The notes under the pieces: model-generated
Told to the model about the DNA's origin: nothing
The model's input: only the letters and a program-made list of their open reading frames with translations
The model's database searches: none
Translations under genes and position numbers: made by a program
Source of the DNA: Thalassovita sp.
Lineage (GTDB): Bacteria; Pseudomonadota; Alphaproteobacteria; Rhodobacterales; Rhodobacteraceae
Length of the DNA stretch: 64,000 nt
Reading direction: 5' to 3'
Assembly (NCBI GenBank): GCA_017792425.1
Contig: CP051233.1
Location: forward strand, 1,088,402 to 1,152,401
Shown here: positions 14,740 to 22,870 of the stretch, in pieces
Layout of the letters: each line of letters opens with the position of its first letter
Position numbering within the stretch: the stretch's first letter is position 1

Positions 14740-14761
14740 GCGCCCGGAAAAATCCGGGCGC
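14740..14761 (-). terminator. Minus-strand terminator-like hairpin without an obvious gene
   Basis: GCGCCCGGA/TCCGGGCGC form a perfect 9-base-pair stem with a 4-base loop. Read on the minus strand the stem is followed by TATTTTTTC, a good T-run; read on the plus strand no T-run follows. No minus-strand gene is evident upstream of it. Confidence 0.5.
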
Positions 14762-14951
14762 CAGTCAAAGACCGCCACGAGCAGAAGCGATCAAGAGCAG
14801 AAGCAGCTACCAGGCTGGTCAGCCACATGCGAAGGTGTGAGTTGCGTCCGTGAGTGGTGGCAGACCCCGTATTCGCTTATTCAGCATAGACGAATTACAG
14901 GTGCCGGACGAAGGTGCGCAAAAGGATCTTCGGGCGCTCTTTTGGAAAAAT

Positions 14952-14969
14952 CCTATCCAAAGATAGGAC
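14952..14969. promoter_or_regulatory. TATC-N4-GATA palindrome, site 3
   Basis: TCCTATC-CAAA-GATAGGA is a perfect 7-base dyad with the same TATC-N4-GATA core and spacing as the two sites near 13.9 kb. It lies ~320 bases upstream of the LuxR-type regulator start. Confidence 0.4.
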
Positions 14970-15292
14970 TGCGACCCGCGCGGTATTCCGTGCCCTTCTT
15001 CGCGGTCGCGCGACTGGTGGGCTTGCCCCAACGCCGCACCGCGCGGAGATTATCCTTTCATTTTCAGCGCATTGTTTCTCGGTTCGCAACTTTTGATGGT
15101 CGGGATACTCCAAAGAATAGGTGGATGTTATTTGGTTTCTCGGGGATACACGGAGCAGGCGAGATTGGTTATCGAAGGTAGCGAACTATGACAGCTTTTG
15201 GCTTTGCAGGGGTCGGGGCCGCCGCATATCCGCGTGCCCGCGTGCTGCGGGTCAACTGTCCCGAAGCAGACGAACAAGACAAAGAATACGAC

Positions 15293-15910
15293 ATGCAGGT
15301 ACTTATCGCTGATGATCACAAGCTGGTGCGCGAGGCTATTTCCGCGCACATGGAGACTTCGGGCGGGTTCGAGGTGTCGCAGGCTGAAAACGTCTCTGAT
15401 GCGCTAGAGATGATCGCCAATTCCGGCGGCTATGATCTGGTGCTGCTTGATCTGATGATGCCCGGTATGAATGGTCTTGTCGGGCTGCGCGAGGTGCTGA
15501 AAGCCAACAAGAAGGGGCGCACGGCGATTTTCTCTGGGACAGCGCGCCATCAGAACATTGCGGAAGCCATAGCGATGGGGGCCAGCGGGTTCATCCCCAA
15601 GACGTTGTCCGTCGCGGCGCTGGTCAGTGCTGTGCACCTGATCGGGTCGGGCGAAGTTTTCCTGCCTGCCAACTTCAATTCGGATCTGGGGCAAGAGGCG
15701 GTCGGCCGCGACATTCTGCAGGCGTTGAAACCGCTGGAGCGCAGTGTTCTGCTTGCGCTGAGCGGGGGCGCCACCAACAAGGAAATCGCCCGGTGCCACG
15801 ACATCACCGAAGTGGCGGTGAAAATGCACGTGCGCGCGATCTGCGCCAAGCTGGGCGCCAAGAACAGAACGCAGGCCGCGGTGATCGCCTACGAAAACGG
15901 ATTGACCTGA
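15293..15910 (+). CDS. LuxR/NarL-type response regulator
   Basis: 205 residues from the ATG at 15293 (MQVLIADDHK). A longer frame begins at 15188 with a fair ribosome site, but its extra 35 residues do not belong to the receiver fold. The receiver has Asp7-Asp8, phospho-acceptor Asp53 in LLDLMMPGMNG, a conserved Ser/Thr (IFSGT) and Lys (IPKT). The C-terminal HTH (about 140-205) reads LERSVLLALSGGATNKEIARCHDITEVAVKMHV, a NarL/FixJ output domain. It is probably the DNA-binding partner of the nearby HPt-bearing hybrid kinase; this is inferred from proximity. Confidence 0.85.
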   Translation: MQVLIADDHKLVREAISAHMETSGGFEVSQAENVSDALEMIANSGGYDLVLLDLMMPGMNGLVGLREVLKANKKGRTAIFSGTARHQNIAEAIAMGASGFIPKTLSVAALVSAVHLIGSGEVFLPANFNSDLGQEAVGRDILQALKPLERSVLLALSGGATNKEIARCHDITEVAVKMHVRAICAKLGAKNRTQAAVIAYENGLT

Positions 15911-16090
15911 CCCCAAGGCCCGAGCTTGTCGAGATATTCGTGCCAGTTCGGCAGCGCCCCGGCCAGCCCCTGCCGAAGCCCGGCGCCCAGATCAGTGGCT
16001 CCGGCGAGCCGCCGGCTCGATCTGGGAAAGGTGCCTGGTCGCCATGTGAACTTCCTTGGGATTTCTGCGAATACGCGGGGGCTCAACATA

Positions 16091-16105
16091 GCGGAGGAGG
16101 TGGGA
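16091..16105 (+). repeat. 15-base copy of the tRNA-Ser(UGA) 3' end, candidate att site
   Basis: GCGGAGGAGGTGGGA is identical, in the same orientation, to 22575-22589 inside the tRNA-Ser gene, covering the acceptor 3' strand and the start of the T-arm. It lies just left of the efflux operon and is the expected distal attachment site of an element inserted at the tRNA 3' end. Confidence 0.65.
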
Positions 16106-16168
16106 GGCCCTGGGGAGGCAGCCGGGAAGTAAACCGGGAACTCGGGAAAACCTTCGCGCCGAAATCAT

Positions 16169-16198
16169 AAAAAGGCCGCCCCGAAGGACGGGCTTTTT
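16169..16198. terminator. Bidirectional intrinsic terminator
   Basis: An A-run, a stem with one mismatch and one G-T pair, a tetraloop and a T-run read well on both strands (AAAAAGCCCGTCC-TTCG on the minus strand). It begins at the stop codon of the RND pump gene and would end that operon. Confidence 0.75.
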
Positions 16199-19100
16199 CA
16201 ACCATCATGCAGGCGCGGCGTTGCCTGTCGGGCTGATCGAATATCTTCGAGTGCTGCATAGAATGCGGGCAACACCAGCAGGATCAGAACCGTCGCCGCC
16301 AGAAGTCCGAATACAACCGAGATGACCAGCGGCTTGAGCGTCTGGGCCTGGGTCGATGTTTCCAGCAGCAGCGGCGCCATTCCCATGATCGTTGTCGACA
16401 CCGAGACGAAGATCGGGCGGAACCGCGACCGCACGGCCTCGCCTGCCGCCAGCGCGGCAGACATTCCCTCGGCGCGGCGTTCGTTGATAACCCCGACCAG
16501 TAGGATGGCGTTATTCACCACGATCCCTGCCAGCGACGCGGCCCCAACCAGTGAAGGCATGGAGATATTGTAGCCCATCAGCACATGGCCCCAGATCACA
16601 CCCAGAAATGCCAACGGGATCGTGATCATCACGATCAGCGGTTCGACATAGCTGCGGAACTGGAAGCTGAGCACAAGGTAAATCCCCACGAGTCCGATCA
16701 GGAAACCACGCAGGATCGAAGCGACGGTTTCAGCCGAATTCGCGGCCTGTCCGCCAATGTCGAAGCGGAGGCCGGGGGTGGAGGCGCCAAGGTCAGGAAG
16801 GAAGGCTATGGCCAGCCGTGCGGTGATCGCGTCGGCATTGCCGATCCGGCCATCCACGTCAGCCGAAACGGTCAACGTGCGCAATCCGTTCCGGCGCGTG
16901 ATGCTGCCCCAGCCGCGCGCCTCGGTGATGGTGGCGACGCTGGAGAGCGGCACGGTGCCCCCACCAGGCAAGGCGATTTCGAAAACGTTCAAGTCGGCGC
17001 GGGTGGCACGGTCGTCATCAGAAAGCCGTACCTCCAGATCCCAGGCCAGATCTCCGCGCCGGATTTCAGCCAATTGCGTGCCTAGGAACGCCGCGCGGAG
17101 TTGGCTGGCCACGTCCGTGGCGGTCAAACCTAACGCCTCGGCCCCTTGCGACAGGGTCAGTCGCAACTCGGGCGCGCCCGGGCGCAGGTCGAGGATGGCG
17201 TTGCGCACGCCGGCATAGGTTTCAAGTTCCGCCAGTGTGGCGCGACCTACGGCTTCCAGCGTGACAAGGTCTGGATGGCTAAGGCGCAACTCCACGGCGA
17301 TGCCCTGCGGGCCGATCCCCGGCTCGGTCAGGATAAGCGAGGCGACGCCCGGCAACGCCCCGATCTCTTCGCGCCAGAGCGTGACAATGTCGTCGAGAGT
17401 GCTGGTGCGCGTTTCGGCCCCCAGAAGGTCAACTCCGACGGTGGCGACATGGGCGCCACTTTCGCCGACCGACAGGTTGCGACCTAGGCGCGTGATGCGG
17501 CGGATCACCAACGGTTGCGCCTGCGGCTGTTCCGGCGTCAGGCGAGCGTTCACGCGGTCAAGCGCGGCTTCCACCTGTGTGACCGCTTCGATTGTGCGGA
17601 CCAGCGGAGTACCCGCCGGCAGCATCAGCCTCGCCTCCAGAACGTCACCGTCGATCTGGGGCATTGCCTCGCGCTTGACGACACCGCCGCCCAATGCGCC
17701 GATGGTCAGGATCAGCGCCCCTATGGCCAGCCCAGCAACCAGCCAGCGGCCCCTGATCGCGGTATCGGCCAGACGGCCCATGCCTTCGCGCCAGACACCG
17801 AATCCTGCATCAAAACGGATGCGGAATCGCGACGGGGCGGTTTCCTTCATCCCTCCTTTCAAATGGTGCGGGAGGATCAGGAAGGCTTCGATCAATGACG
17901 CAAAGAGTGCGGCAAGCAGAACGACGGGCAACACCTCCAGTACAGCACCCAATTCGCCCGCCAAAAAGGCCAGCGGCAGGAACACCGCGAGTGTGGTCAG
18001 GAAAGACGAGATGACGCCCGGTGCCACGGCGGCGACGCCGGCTGCGACGGTTTCCACGGTTGCACCCTTGGCGGCATGCACCGCGATGGAGTCCGCAATC
18101 ACGATGGAATCGTCCATCACGATCCCGATCGCCATCAAAAGCGCCACAAGCGTCATCATGTTCAGGCTGAGCCCTGTCAGCGCCATCCAGACGAATGCAC
18201 CAGCGAAGGCCACGGGTAGCCCCATCGCGGCCCAGATTGCGAAACCGGGACGAAAGAACAGGCTCATCACGGCGACGACCAGAATAAGCCCGATCACCCC
18301 GTTCTGCACCAGCATGACCAGCCGGTCGCGGATGATGGATGTCACGTCCTGCACCACTTCGACCTTGATCGTGGCAGGCAGGCGGGCGGTTTCCTCGGCC
18401 ACCAGTTCTGCGACGCCGTCCAGCACGCGCAGCGCGTCGGCTTCGAGTGCTTTGGCCACGTCGATCACGATGGCGGGCGTGCCATCGACAAGGGCGCGGT
18501 CCTGCGGCGGCTCGAAACGCTCCTCGATCACCGCCACATCGCCCAGAGTCAGGGTCGCGCCATTGGGCAACACCAGCACGGGGATTGTGGCCAGTGCCGC
18601 GGCCGTGTCGCGTTCGGCCGTGAAGCGCAGCGTCAGGTCCGCGCCCGGACCTTCCAGCGTTCCGGCGGGCAGGTCTATGTTCTGTGCGCCAATCGCTCCG
18701 GCCAATGCGGCGGGTGTCAGGCCATGGCTGTCGAGTACGGCGCGGTCCGCCGTGATAGAGAGCGTTCGGGCACCCAAACCCCCGCGGGCCACGCTGGCAA
18801 CGCCAGGCAAGGCGGTCAGACGGTCGGACAGGTTATCGGCATAGAGATCCAACTCGCCCAACGGCAGATCGCCCGAGATGGCGACCGACGTAACCGGATC
18901 GGAGCGATGCAATTCGCGCACCACGGCAGGATCGGCGCGCTCGGGAAAGCTGTCGATAGCAGAAACTTCGGTCCGCAGCGAATTGACGAAGCGCAGCGCA
19001 TCATTGCCCGCCGCCATCGTCGCTACTGCGCGCGCGCGACCGGTCTGTGCGGTGCAGGTGAACGTCTCCATCCCTTCCACACCCTGCACCCCGTCCCAGA

Positions 19101-19293
19101 GCGGCGCGCAGATGGCGGTTTCAACATCTTCGGCGGCGGCACCCCTATAGGGCACGGTGACCTCGGCCTCGACCGCGCGGAAATCGGGAAAGGTTTCACG
19201 CAAGAGACCAGGGGCCGCAAAGACGCCAGCCGCAAGGAACAACAGCAAAAGCAGATTGCCTGCCGTCGGGTGGCGAGTGAACCAGCGGATCAT
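16198..19293 (-). CDS. RND-family efflux pump, inner-membrane permease
   Basis: 1031 residues, the usual HAE-type length. The N-terminus MIRWFTRHPTAGNLLLLLFLAAGVF is TM1; two large periplasmic loops (~40-330 and ~550-840) and 12 expected membrane helices follow. GIVMDDSIVIADS (about residue 390) carries the adjacent aspartates of the proton relay in TM4. The C-terminal half has GAASLAGIVVNNAILLVGVINERR. It would form the trimeric pump of a tripartite drug/proton antiporter with the adaptor encoded just upstream (4-base ATGA overlap). The outer-membrane channel is not in this operon. Substrate unknown. TetR repression is likely. Confidence 0.92.
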   Translation of the reverse strand: MIRWFTRHPTAGNLLLLLFLAAGVFAAPGLLRETFPDFRAVEAEVTVPYRGAAAEDVETAICAPLWDGVQGVEGMETFTCTAQTGRARAVATMAAGNDALRFVNSLRTEVSAIDSFPERADPAVVRELHRSDPVTSVAISGDLPLGELDLYADNLSDRLTALPGVASVARGGLGARTLSITADRAVLDSHGLTPAALAGAIGAQNIDLPAGTLEGPGADLTLRFTAERDTAAALATIPVLVLPNGATLTLGDVAVIEERFEPPQDRALVDGTPAIVIDVAKALEADALRVLDGVAELVAEETARLPATIKVEVVQDVTSIIRDRLVMLVQNGVIGLILVVAVMSLFFRPGFAIWAAMGLPVAFAGAFVWMALTGLSLNMMTLVALLMAIGIVMDDSIVIADSIAVHAAKGATVETVAAGVAAVAPGVISSFLTTLAVFLPLAFLAGELGAVLEVLPVVLLAALFASLIEAFLILPHHLKGGMKETAPSRFRIRFDAGFGVWREGMGRLADTAIRGRWLVAGLAIGALILTIGALGGGVVKREAMPQIDGDVLEARLMLPAGTPLVRTIEAVTQVEAALDRVNARLTPEQPQAQPLVIRRITRLGRNLSVGESGAHVATVGVDLLGAETRTSTLDDIVTLWREEIGALPGVASLILTEPGIGPQGIAVELRLSHPDLVTLEAVGRATLAELETYAGVRNAILDLRPGAPELRLTLSQGAEALGLTATDVASQLRAAFLGTQLAEIRRGDLAWDLEVRLSDDDRATRADLNVFEIALPGGGTVPLSSVATITEARGWGSITRRNGLRTLTVSADVDGRIGNADAITARLAIAFLPDLGASTPGLRFDIGGQAANSAETVASILRGFLIGLVGIYLVLSFQFRSYVEPLIVMITIPLAFLGVIWGHVLMGYNISMPSLVGAASLAGIVVNNAILLVGVINERRAEGMSAALAAGEAVRSRFRPIFVSVSTTIMGMAPLLLETSTQAQTLKPLVISVVFGLLAATVLILLVLPAFYAALEDIRSARQATPRLHDG

Positions 19294-20588
19294 TGTTGGG
19301 CCTCGACAGGGGTCAGTGCCATGCCTGGGATTGCGGGGGCGATGTCGTCGATCACAACGCGGTCGCCGGGGAAAAGCCCTTCTGCAACGACAACGCGCCC
19401 GTCTTGTGCAAAGGCGGCGGTAACTGGTCGTAATTCAAGCAGGTCATCGGACCCAACAATCCGCACCATGCTCCCGTGCAATGCCGCTTCAGGGATGACG
19501 ATGACCGCTGGCAGGGGCGCGCCCGAAAAGGCAAGTTGCACCTGTATGTTGGGGACCAGCGGCAGGCGGTTTGGCGGGTCCGCGCCCTCATAGGGTGCAT
19601 CGACCGCCACCACGACTGGCACGGTGCGCGCGCGCGCATCCAGCGCACCCTCGATCCGGGCAACGCGAGAGGGCCATTCCTGCGTCGGGTCCGACAGGGG
19701 GCTAAGCGTCACGTCGATCAATGTGGCGGGACCATCCCGCATCATGTCGGCAAGTGTCATGTCCTGGACCGCATCGCCGATCAGGCGGCGAAAGCTGTGG
19801 ATTGGCAGATGTGCCACGACCTCGGCGGTGGCGATGCTGTCGCCACGGATCAGAACCTGTCCGGGGGCCACGGTTTGAAAGCGTTCTGCACCCACATCGG
19901 TCACGCGCAGACTGAAGGGTGTGGTCAGCGTAGCGCGCGCCAGCGATCGCTCTGCGCGTGCAATGGCCGCCTCGCTTCGTGCGATCTGTGACGCGACCCG
20001 TGCCTCGCGCGATGGGATCAGCGCGAGCGTGTTCTCCAGTTCCGCCACCGTGCGACGGGCCAGAAGTGTGGCGCGCTCGGCCTCGTCGGCGCGGGATTGC
20101 GGGACAGTGCCCTGTTCGGCCAACGTGCGGATACGCGTCAGGTCGGCCTCCGCCAGTTCCAGCCGGGCACGCTCAAGGTCGAGGATGCGGCCCGTATTCG
20201 CGGCCTCGGCAGTCAGTTGTGCGCCCTCGGCGGTAAGTGCCGCGAGATCGGCCTGCGACTGTGCGAGTGCCAGTTCGTAATCGGCCGGGTCTATCCGCAA
20301 CACCTCGGTTCCGGCCGGGATCATGCGTCCGGCTTCCAGATCAGGATGGCGCCAGATCACCTCGCCCTGAACCTCGGCCACGGCAACCCAGGTATCGGCC
20401 GCGCGCAGATTGCCCCAGGCCGTCGCGGTAGGGCGGAGATCTTCCAAAGCGATCGTCATCACCCGGACGGGCAGGGCAGGCGGGCGCCCTTCTGTCTGGG
20501 CCGGACCGGGAGCCGATGCGATCATCCAGGCCGCTGCGGCCATCCCGAGGACGATGGGCGGCAAGGCAAGGAGCGGGGCCAGGCGCAT
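19290..20588 (-). CDS. RND efflux periplasmic adaptor (membrane-fusion protein)
   Basis: 432 residues from the ATG at 20588, four bases after the cytochrome gene stop; a longer frame would run into that gene. An N-terminal membrane anchor or signal (APLLALPPIVLGMAAAAWMIA) is followed by a lipoyl-like half (AEVQGEVIWRHPDLEAGRMI), a long alpha-hairpin rich in Ala/Glu/Arg (about 105-215), the second lipoyl half and beta-barrel domains (ITTPFS-like LTTPFSLRVTD). It bridges the RND pump to an outer-membrane channel. The gene order b561-adaptor-pump is translationally coupled. Confidence 0.88.
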   Translation of the reverse strand: MRLAPLLALPPIVLGMAAAAWMIASAPGPAQTEGRPPALPVRVMTIALEDLRPTATAWGNLRAADTWVAVAEVQGEVIWRHPDLEAGRMIPAGTEVLRIDPADYELALAQSQADLAALTAEGAQLTAEAANTGRILDLERARLELAEADLTRIRTLAEQGTVPQSRADEAERATLLARRTVAELENTLALIPSREARVASQIARSEAAIARAERSLARATLTTPFSLRVTDVGAERFQTVAPGQVLIRGDSIATAEVVAHLPIHSFRRLIGDAVQDMTLADMMRDGPATLIDVTLSPLSDPTQEWPSRVARIEGALDARARTVPVVVAVDAPYEGADPPNRLPLVPNIQVQLAFSGAPLPAVIVIPEAALHGSMVRIVGSDDLLELRPVTAAFAQDGRVVVAEGLFPGDRVVIDDIAPAIPGMALTPVEAQQ

Positions 20589-20592
20589 GGGC

Positions 20593-21090
20593 TCAGCCCT
20601 GCGCGCGGCGCATCCGCGCCAGCGTCCCGTCGCGCAGCACGAACTGGTGGTAGAGCGCGCCGACAACGTGCAAGGCGACCAGCGCCAGCAGGATGATCTT
20701 CATCACGTTGTGGCCCTGCGCGGCGGCCTCGACCCCGCCAAACCACGCAACCGCGCCGCTGACCGGCATCAAGATCATCAAGGCATAGAGGCCGACATGG
20801 ATCAGCTTGGCAAGGATGCCTTGCAGCTTGCTGGCCTCGATCGCCGGGGGAACGCCACGCCGGGCGCGTAGCATCAACCGCCACAGCGCAAAGATCATCA
20901 CCAGCGCACCGCCTGCAACATGGGCGAGGACGAGCGGGTCGAAACCGGCTTCCAGCCCATCGGTGACGCGGTCCCAGGCTGCCGACATCGCGTCCTTGAA
21001 TAGGTATTGCTGCGCGATCAACGCGAAGACAACCCAGTGCAGCGCGATCTGAAGGCGGGAATAGCCTGTAGGGACGGTTGTGGCGGGCAT
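20593..21090 (-). CDS. Cytochrome b561-family membrane protein
   Basis: 165 residues from the ATG at 21090, chosen for AAAGGA ten bases upstream; two earlier Met codons lack such a site. Four predicted membrane helices carry histidines suited to di-heme b ligation: LQIALHWVVF, LVLAHVAGG, LIHVGLYALM and ALHVVGALYHQF. Such proteins move electrons across the inner membrane, often from quinol. It is the first gene of the efflux operon under the TetR-type operator, which is unusual for an RND pump operon. Confidence 0.8.
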   Translation of the reverse strand: MPATTVPTGYSRLQIALHWVVFALIAQQYLFKDAMSAAWDRVTDGLEAGFDPLVLAHVAGGALVMIFALWRLMLRARRGVPPAIEASKLQGILAKLIHVGLYALMILMPVSGAVAWFGGVEAAAQGHNVMKIILLALVALHVVGALYHQFVLRDGTLARMRRAQG

Positions 21091-21154
21091 GGGACGGTTC
21101 CTTTCGATCATGAAGGTGCGACTCGGGATAGAGGTTGTAGCTACCAATACTATA

Positions 21155-21176
21155 TGTTAGTGAGTTATAACTAACA
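21155..21176. promoter_or_regulatory. Operator in the tetR-b561 divergent region
   Basis: TGTTAGT (21155-21161) and ACTAACA (21170-21176) form a perfect 7-base dyad with an 8-base spacer, in an AT-rich island between the divergent starts at 21090 and 21189. Its place and geometry are typical of a TetR-family site controlling both directions. Confidence 0.75.
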
Positions 21177-21188
21177 ATAGGGGGCCGC

Positions 21189-21812
21189 ATGTCGGGTCGT
21201 CAGAGTGCGGAAGAGCGAAAGGCGCAGATCGTGGCCGAGGTGCTGCGGCTGGCCGATGAGATCGGACCGGATCGGCTCAGTACCACAGATGTCGCGCGTG
21301 CCATAGGCCTCAGCCAGCCCGCGATCTTCCGGCACTTTCCGACGAAGGGCGCGCTCTGGCTCGCGGTGGCCGAAGATATCGCGGACCGGTTGCAGGGCTA
21401 TTGGACCCAATCCGAGGCCGGAGCAGGCGGGCCACACGCGCGCCTGAAGGCACTGATCGGTGCGCAGCTGTCAGCCATATCCGAAACGCCCGCCCTGCCT
21501 TCGATCCTGTTCTCGCGCGAATTGCAGGTGGAAAATCACGCTCTGCGCGACCTGTTTCGCGGGCTTCTGGGCGCGTTTCAGGACCGCCTTGTTGCTGCAA
21601 TCCAGGACTGCCAAGCGAAGGGCGACTTGCGCAGAGACGTCAGCCCAGAGGATGTCGCTATCTTGCTGACCTCGCTGGTGCAGGGCGTCGCCATCCGCTG
21701 GACACTCGGCGCGCGGGGCTTTTCGCTCCTGCAAGAGGGGTTGCGACTGTTCGACGTGCAGTTGGCTCTGTTGAAGGCACAGGAAGAGGTTTTTGAAGAC
21801 GCAACAAGGTAG
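21189..21812 (+). CDS. TetR/AcrR-family transcriptional repressor
   Basis: 207 residues. The N-terminal HTH (about 10-55) reads RKAQIVAEVLRLADEIGPDRLSTTDVARAIGLSQPAIFRHFPTKGALW, the standard TetR DNA-binding pattern with FRHF. The C-terminal ~140 residues form the helical ligand-binding and dimerisation domain. It is divergent from the b561-adaptor-pump operon and should bind the dyad at 21155-21176; an efflux substrate would be the inducer (known mode of the family, inferred here). Confidence 0.9.
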   Translation: MSGRQSAEERKAQIVAEVLRLADEIGPDRLSTTDVARAIGLSQPAIFRHFPTKGALWLAVAEDIADRLQGYWTQSEAGAGGPHARLKALIGAQLSAISETPALPSILFSRELQVENHALRDLFRGLLGAFQDRLVAAIQDCQAKGDLRRDVSPEDVAILLTSLVQGVAIRWTLGARGFSLLQEGLRLFDVQLALLKAQEEVFEDATR

Positions 21813-22261
21813 ACTGTTGCGTATTGCAGGGGGGCGACAGCCTTCGGTCTTCTGACGGTTTTTCGGGCAGCGCGCCGGTGGCCGTTCAGAAAGGGTATTT
21901 GAGATCTGCAATCGACAGGATTGATGTCGGTGAAAACTGTATCCGGGTCAAGGGAGATGCTTTCGCAGACCGTTGTGTCCCCGCAAGAAGCCGGTGATGT
22001 GAGTTACGTACGCGGAAAGTGCGCAGGCTCGGGATATAGACATACCGGGGCCAATTCCCTTAACGCCTCGCTGAACGACACCCTTCATCGCCTGCGCGCA
22101 ACCTCAAATATACTTACGCCGAAGACCGTTTTCAAGTCAGGGAAGTCACCTGCTGCGTTCAAAGACCAGCGCTATCCGGCCGTGCCGCGCATCCAGCGGG
22201 CGGGCGCTGGCCAGCAACAACAGGCGCAGGCCCTTCCCACTCATATCCCAGTCTGTGGGCT
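21813..22261. other. Degenerate region between tetR and the integrase remnant
   Basis: About 450 bases with an open but unrecognisable frame (from 21921) that runs on over the integrase remnant in another frame. It probably contains decayed mobile-element sequence: no intact domain, no good ribosome site. Confidence 0.45.
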
Positions 22262-22477
22262 GTGGGACGAGTTAACGCGATCCGGCGCAACCGTATTCGA
22301 GCGCATTCATGGCACGCCACGCGAACTTGCACCTCGGTGGCGAAACTGGTGGCGACATCACAAAGCCTGGGTCACACCGATGTTCTGACGACTTTATGCA
22401 GCTACGGTGAAATCGACCGCGATCGGATGCGAGCGCTGATCACCGGCGATTCTTGCGTCGATCTGGGAGGCGATTAA
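22262..22477 (+). pseudogene. Tyrosine-recombinase (integrase) C-terminal remnant
   Basis: About 70 residues remain. RAHSWHATRT resembles the (H)SFRHT active-site box and SQSLGHTDVLTTLCSYGEI matches the WSQNLGHEDVLTTFxSYG block of phage-type integrases, which holds the second His and the nucleophile Tyr. The rest of the enzyme is missing, so it is inactive. It points toward and ends ~95 bases before the 3' end of tRNA-Ser(UGA), the usual place of an island integrase. Confidence 0.75.
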
Positions 22478-22572
22478 CGTGGAGCGCACGGATGCCAGGC
22501 GTGGGAACAAGTGTGGGAGTGATGGATTTTTACCGGTTTTATTAGTAATTACAATGCTTTGAATGGAATATT

Positions 22573-22662
22573 TGGCGGAGGAGGTGGGATTCGAACCCAC
22601 GGTGGACTTTCACCCACGTCGGTTTTCAAGACCGGTGCATTAAACCACTCTGCCACTCCTCC
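22573..22662 (-). tRNA. tRNA-Ser (anticodon UGA)
   Basis: A class II tRNA of 90 nt on the minus strand: acceptor GGAGGAG/CTCCTCC, discriminator G and encoded CCA. The anticodon loop CTTGAAA gives UGA, which reads UCA and other UCN serine codons. A long variable arm and the T-arm GGTTCGAATCC are present. Its 3' end is duplicated at 16091-16105. Confidence 0.95.
22575..22589 (+). repeat. tRNA-proximal copy of the 15-base att-like repeat
   Basis: GCGGAGGAGGTGGGA inside the 3' part of tRNA-Ser(UGA), identical to 16091-16105. The two copies bracket the efflux operon, its regulator and the integrase remnant. Confidence 0.65.
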
Positions 22663-22870
22663 GGTTTGCCCCGTCTAGCGGCTGTGATCTGATTCTGAAA
22701 GGTGCCTTGATGCGGGAAAATCCGCCGATGTGGCGGCGTGGACTTTTCTTGGCCAATTCCACCCGCTAAACTGCGCGCAAGAGCAGAAGGCCAGGGCCGA
22801 TCCAACGGGGCGATCCTGCGGCCGCAGGGATGAAAACGGCGGGCAAACCGCCTCGAACGGGCAGGGTGCA

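Larger units (their letters stand above)
14666..15292. other. Intergenic region before the LuxR-type regulator
   Basis: About 630 bases. It holds a terminator for the receiver-like gene (14684-14712), a second hairpin that is terminator-like on the minus strand (14740-14761) and the third TATC-N4-GATA palindrome (14952-14969). Frames in it are short and unrecognised. Its last part encodes an optional 35-residue N-terminal extension of the regulator. Confidence 0.5.

Noticed and set aside
14819..15031. A 70-residue minus-strand frame before the LuxR-type regulator
   Set aside because: No ribosome site and no protein-like pattern; a non-coding transcript explains the nearby terminator better.
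15188..15292. Extended start of the LuxR-type regulator
   Set aside because: The extra 35 residues do not fit the receiver fold, which begins exactly at MQVLIADDHK; the fair ribosome site at the longer start leaves some doubt.
15889..16089. A 66-residue minus-strand frame just left of the island repeat
   Set aside because: It overlaps the end of the regulator gene, and no family could be recognised; it may be debris at the island border.
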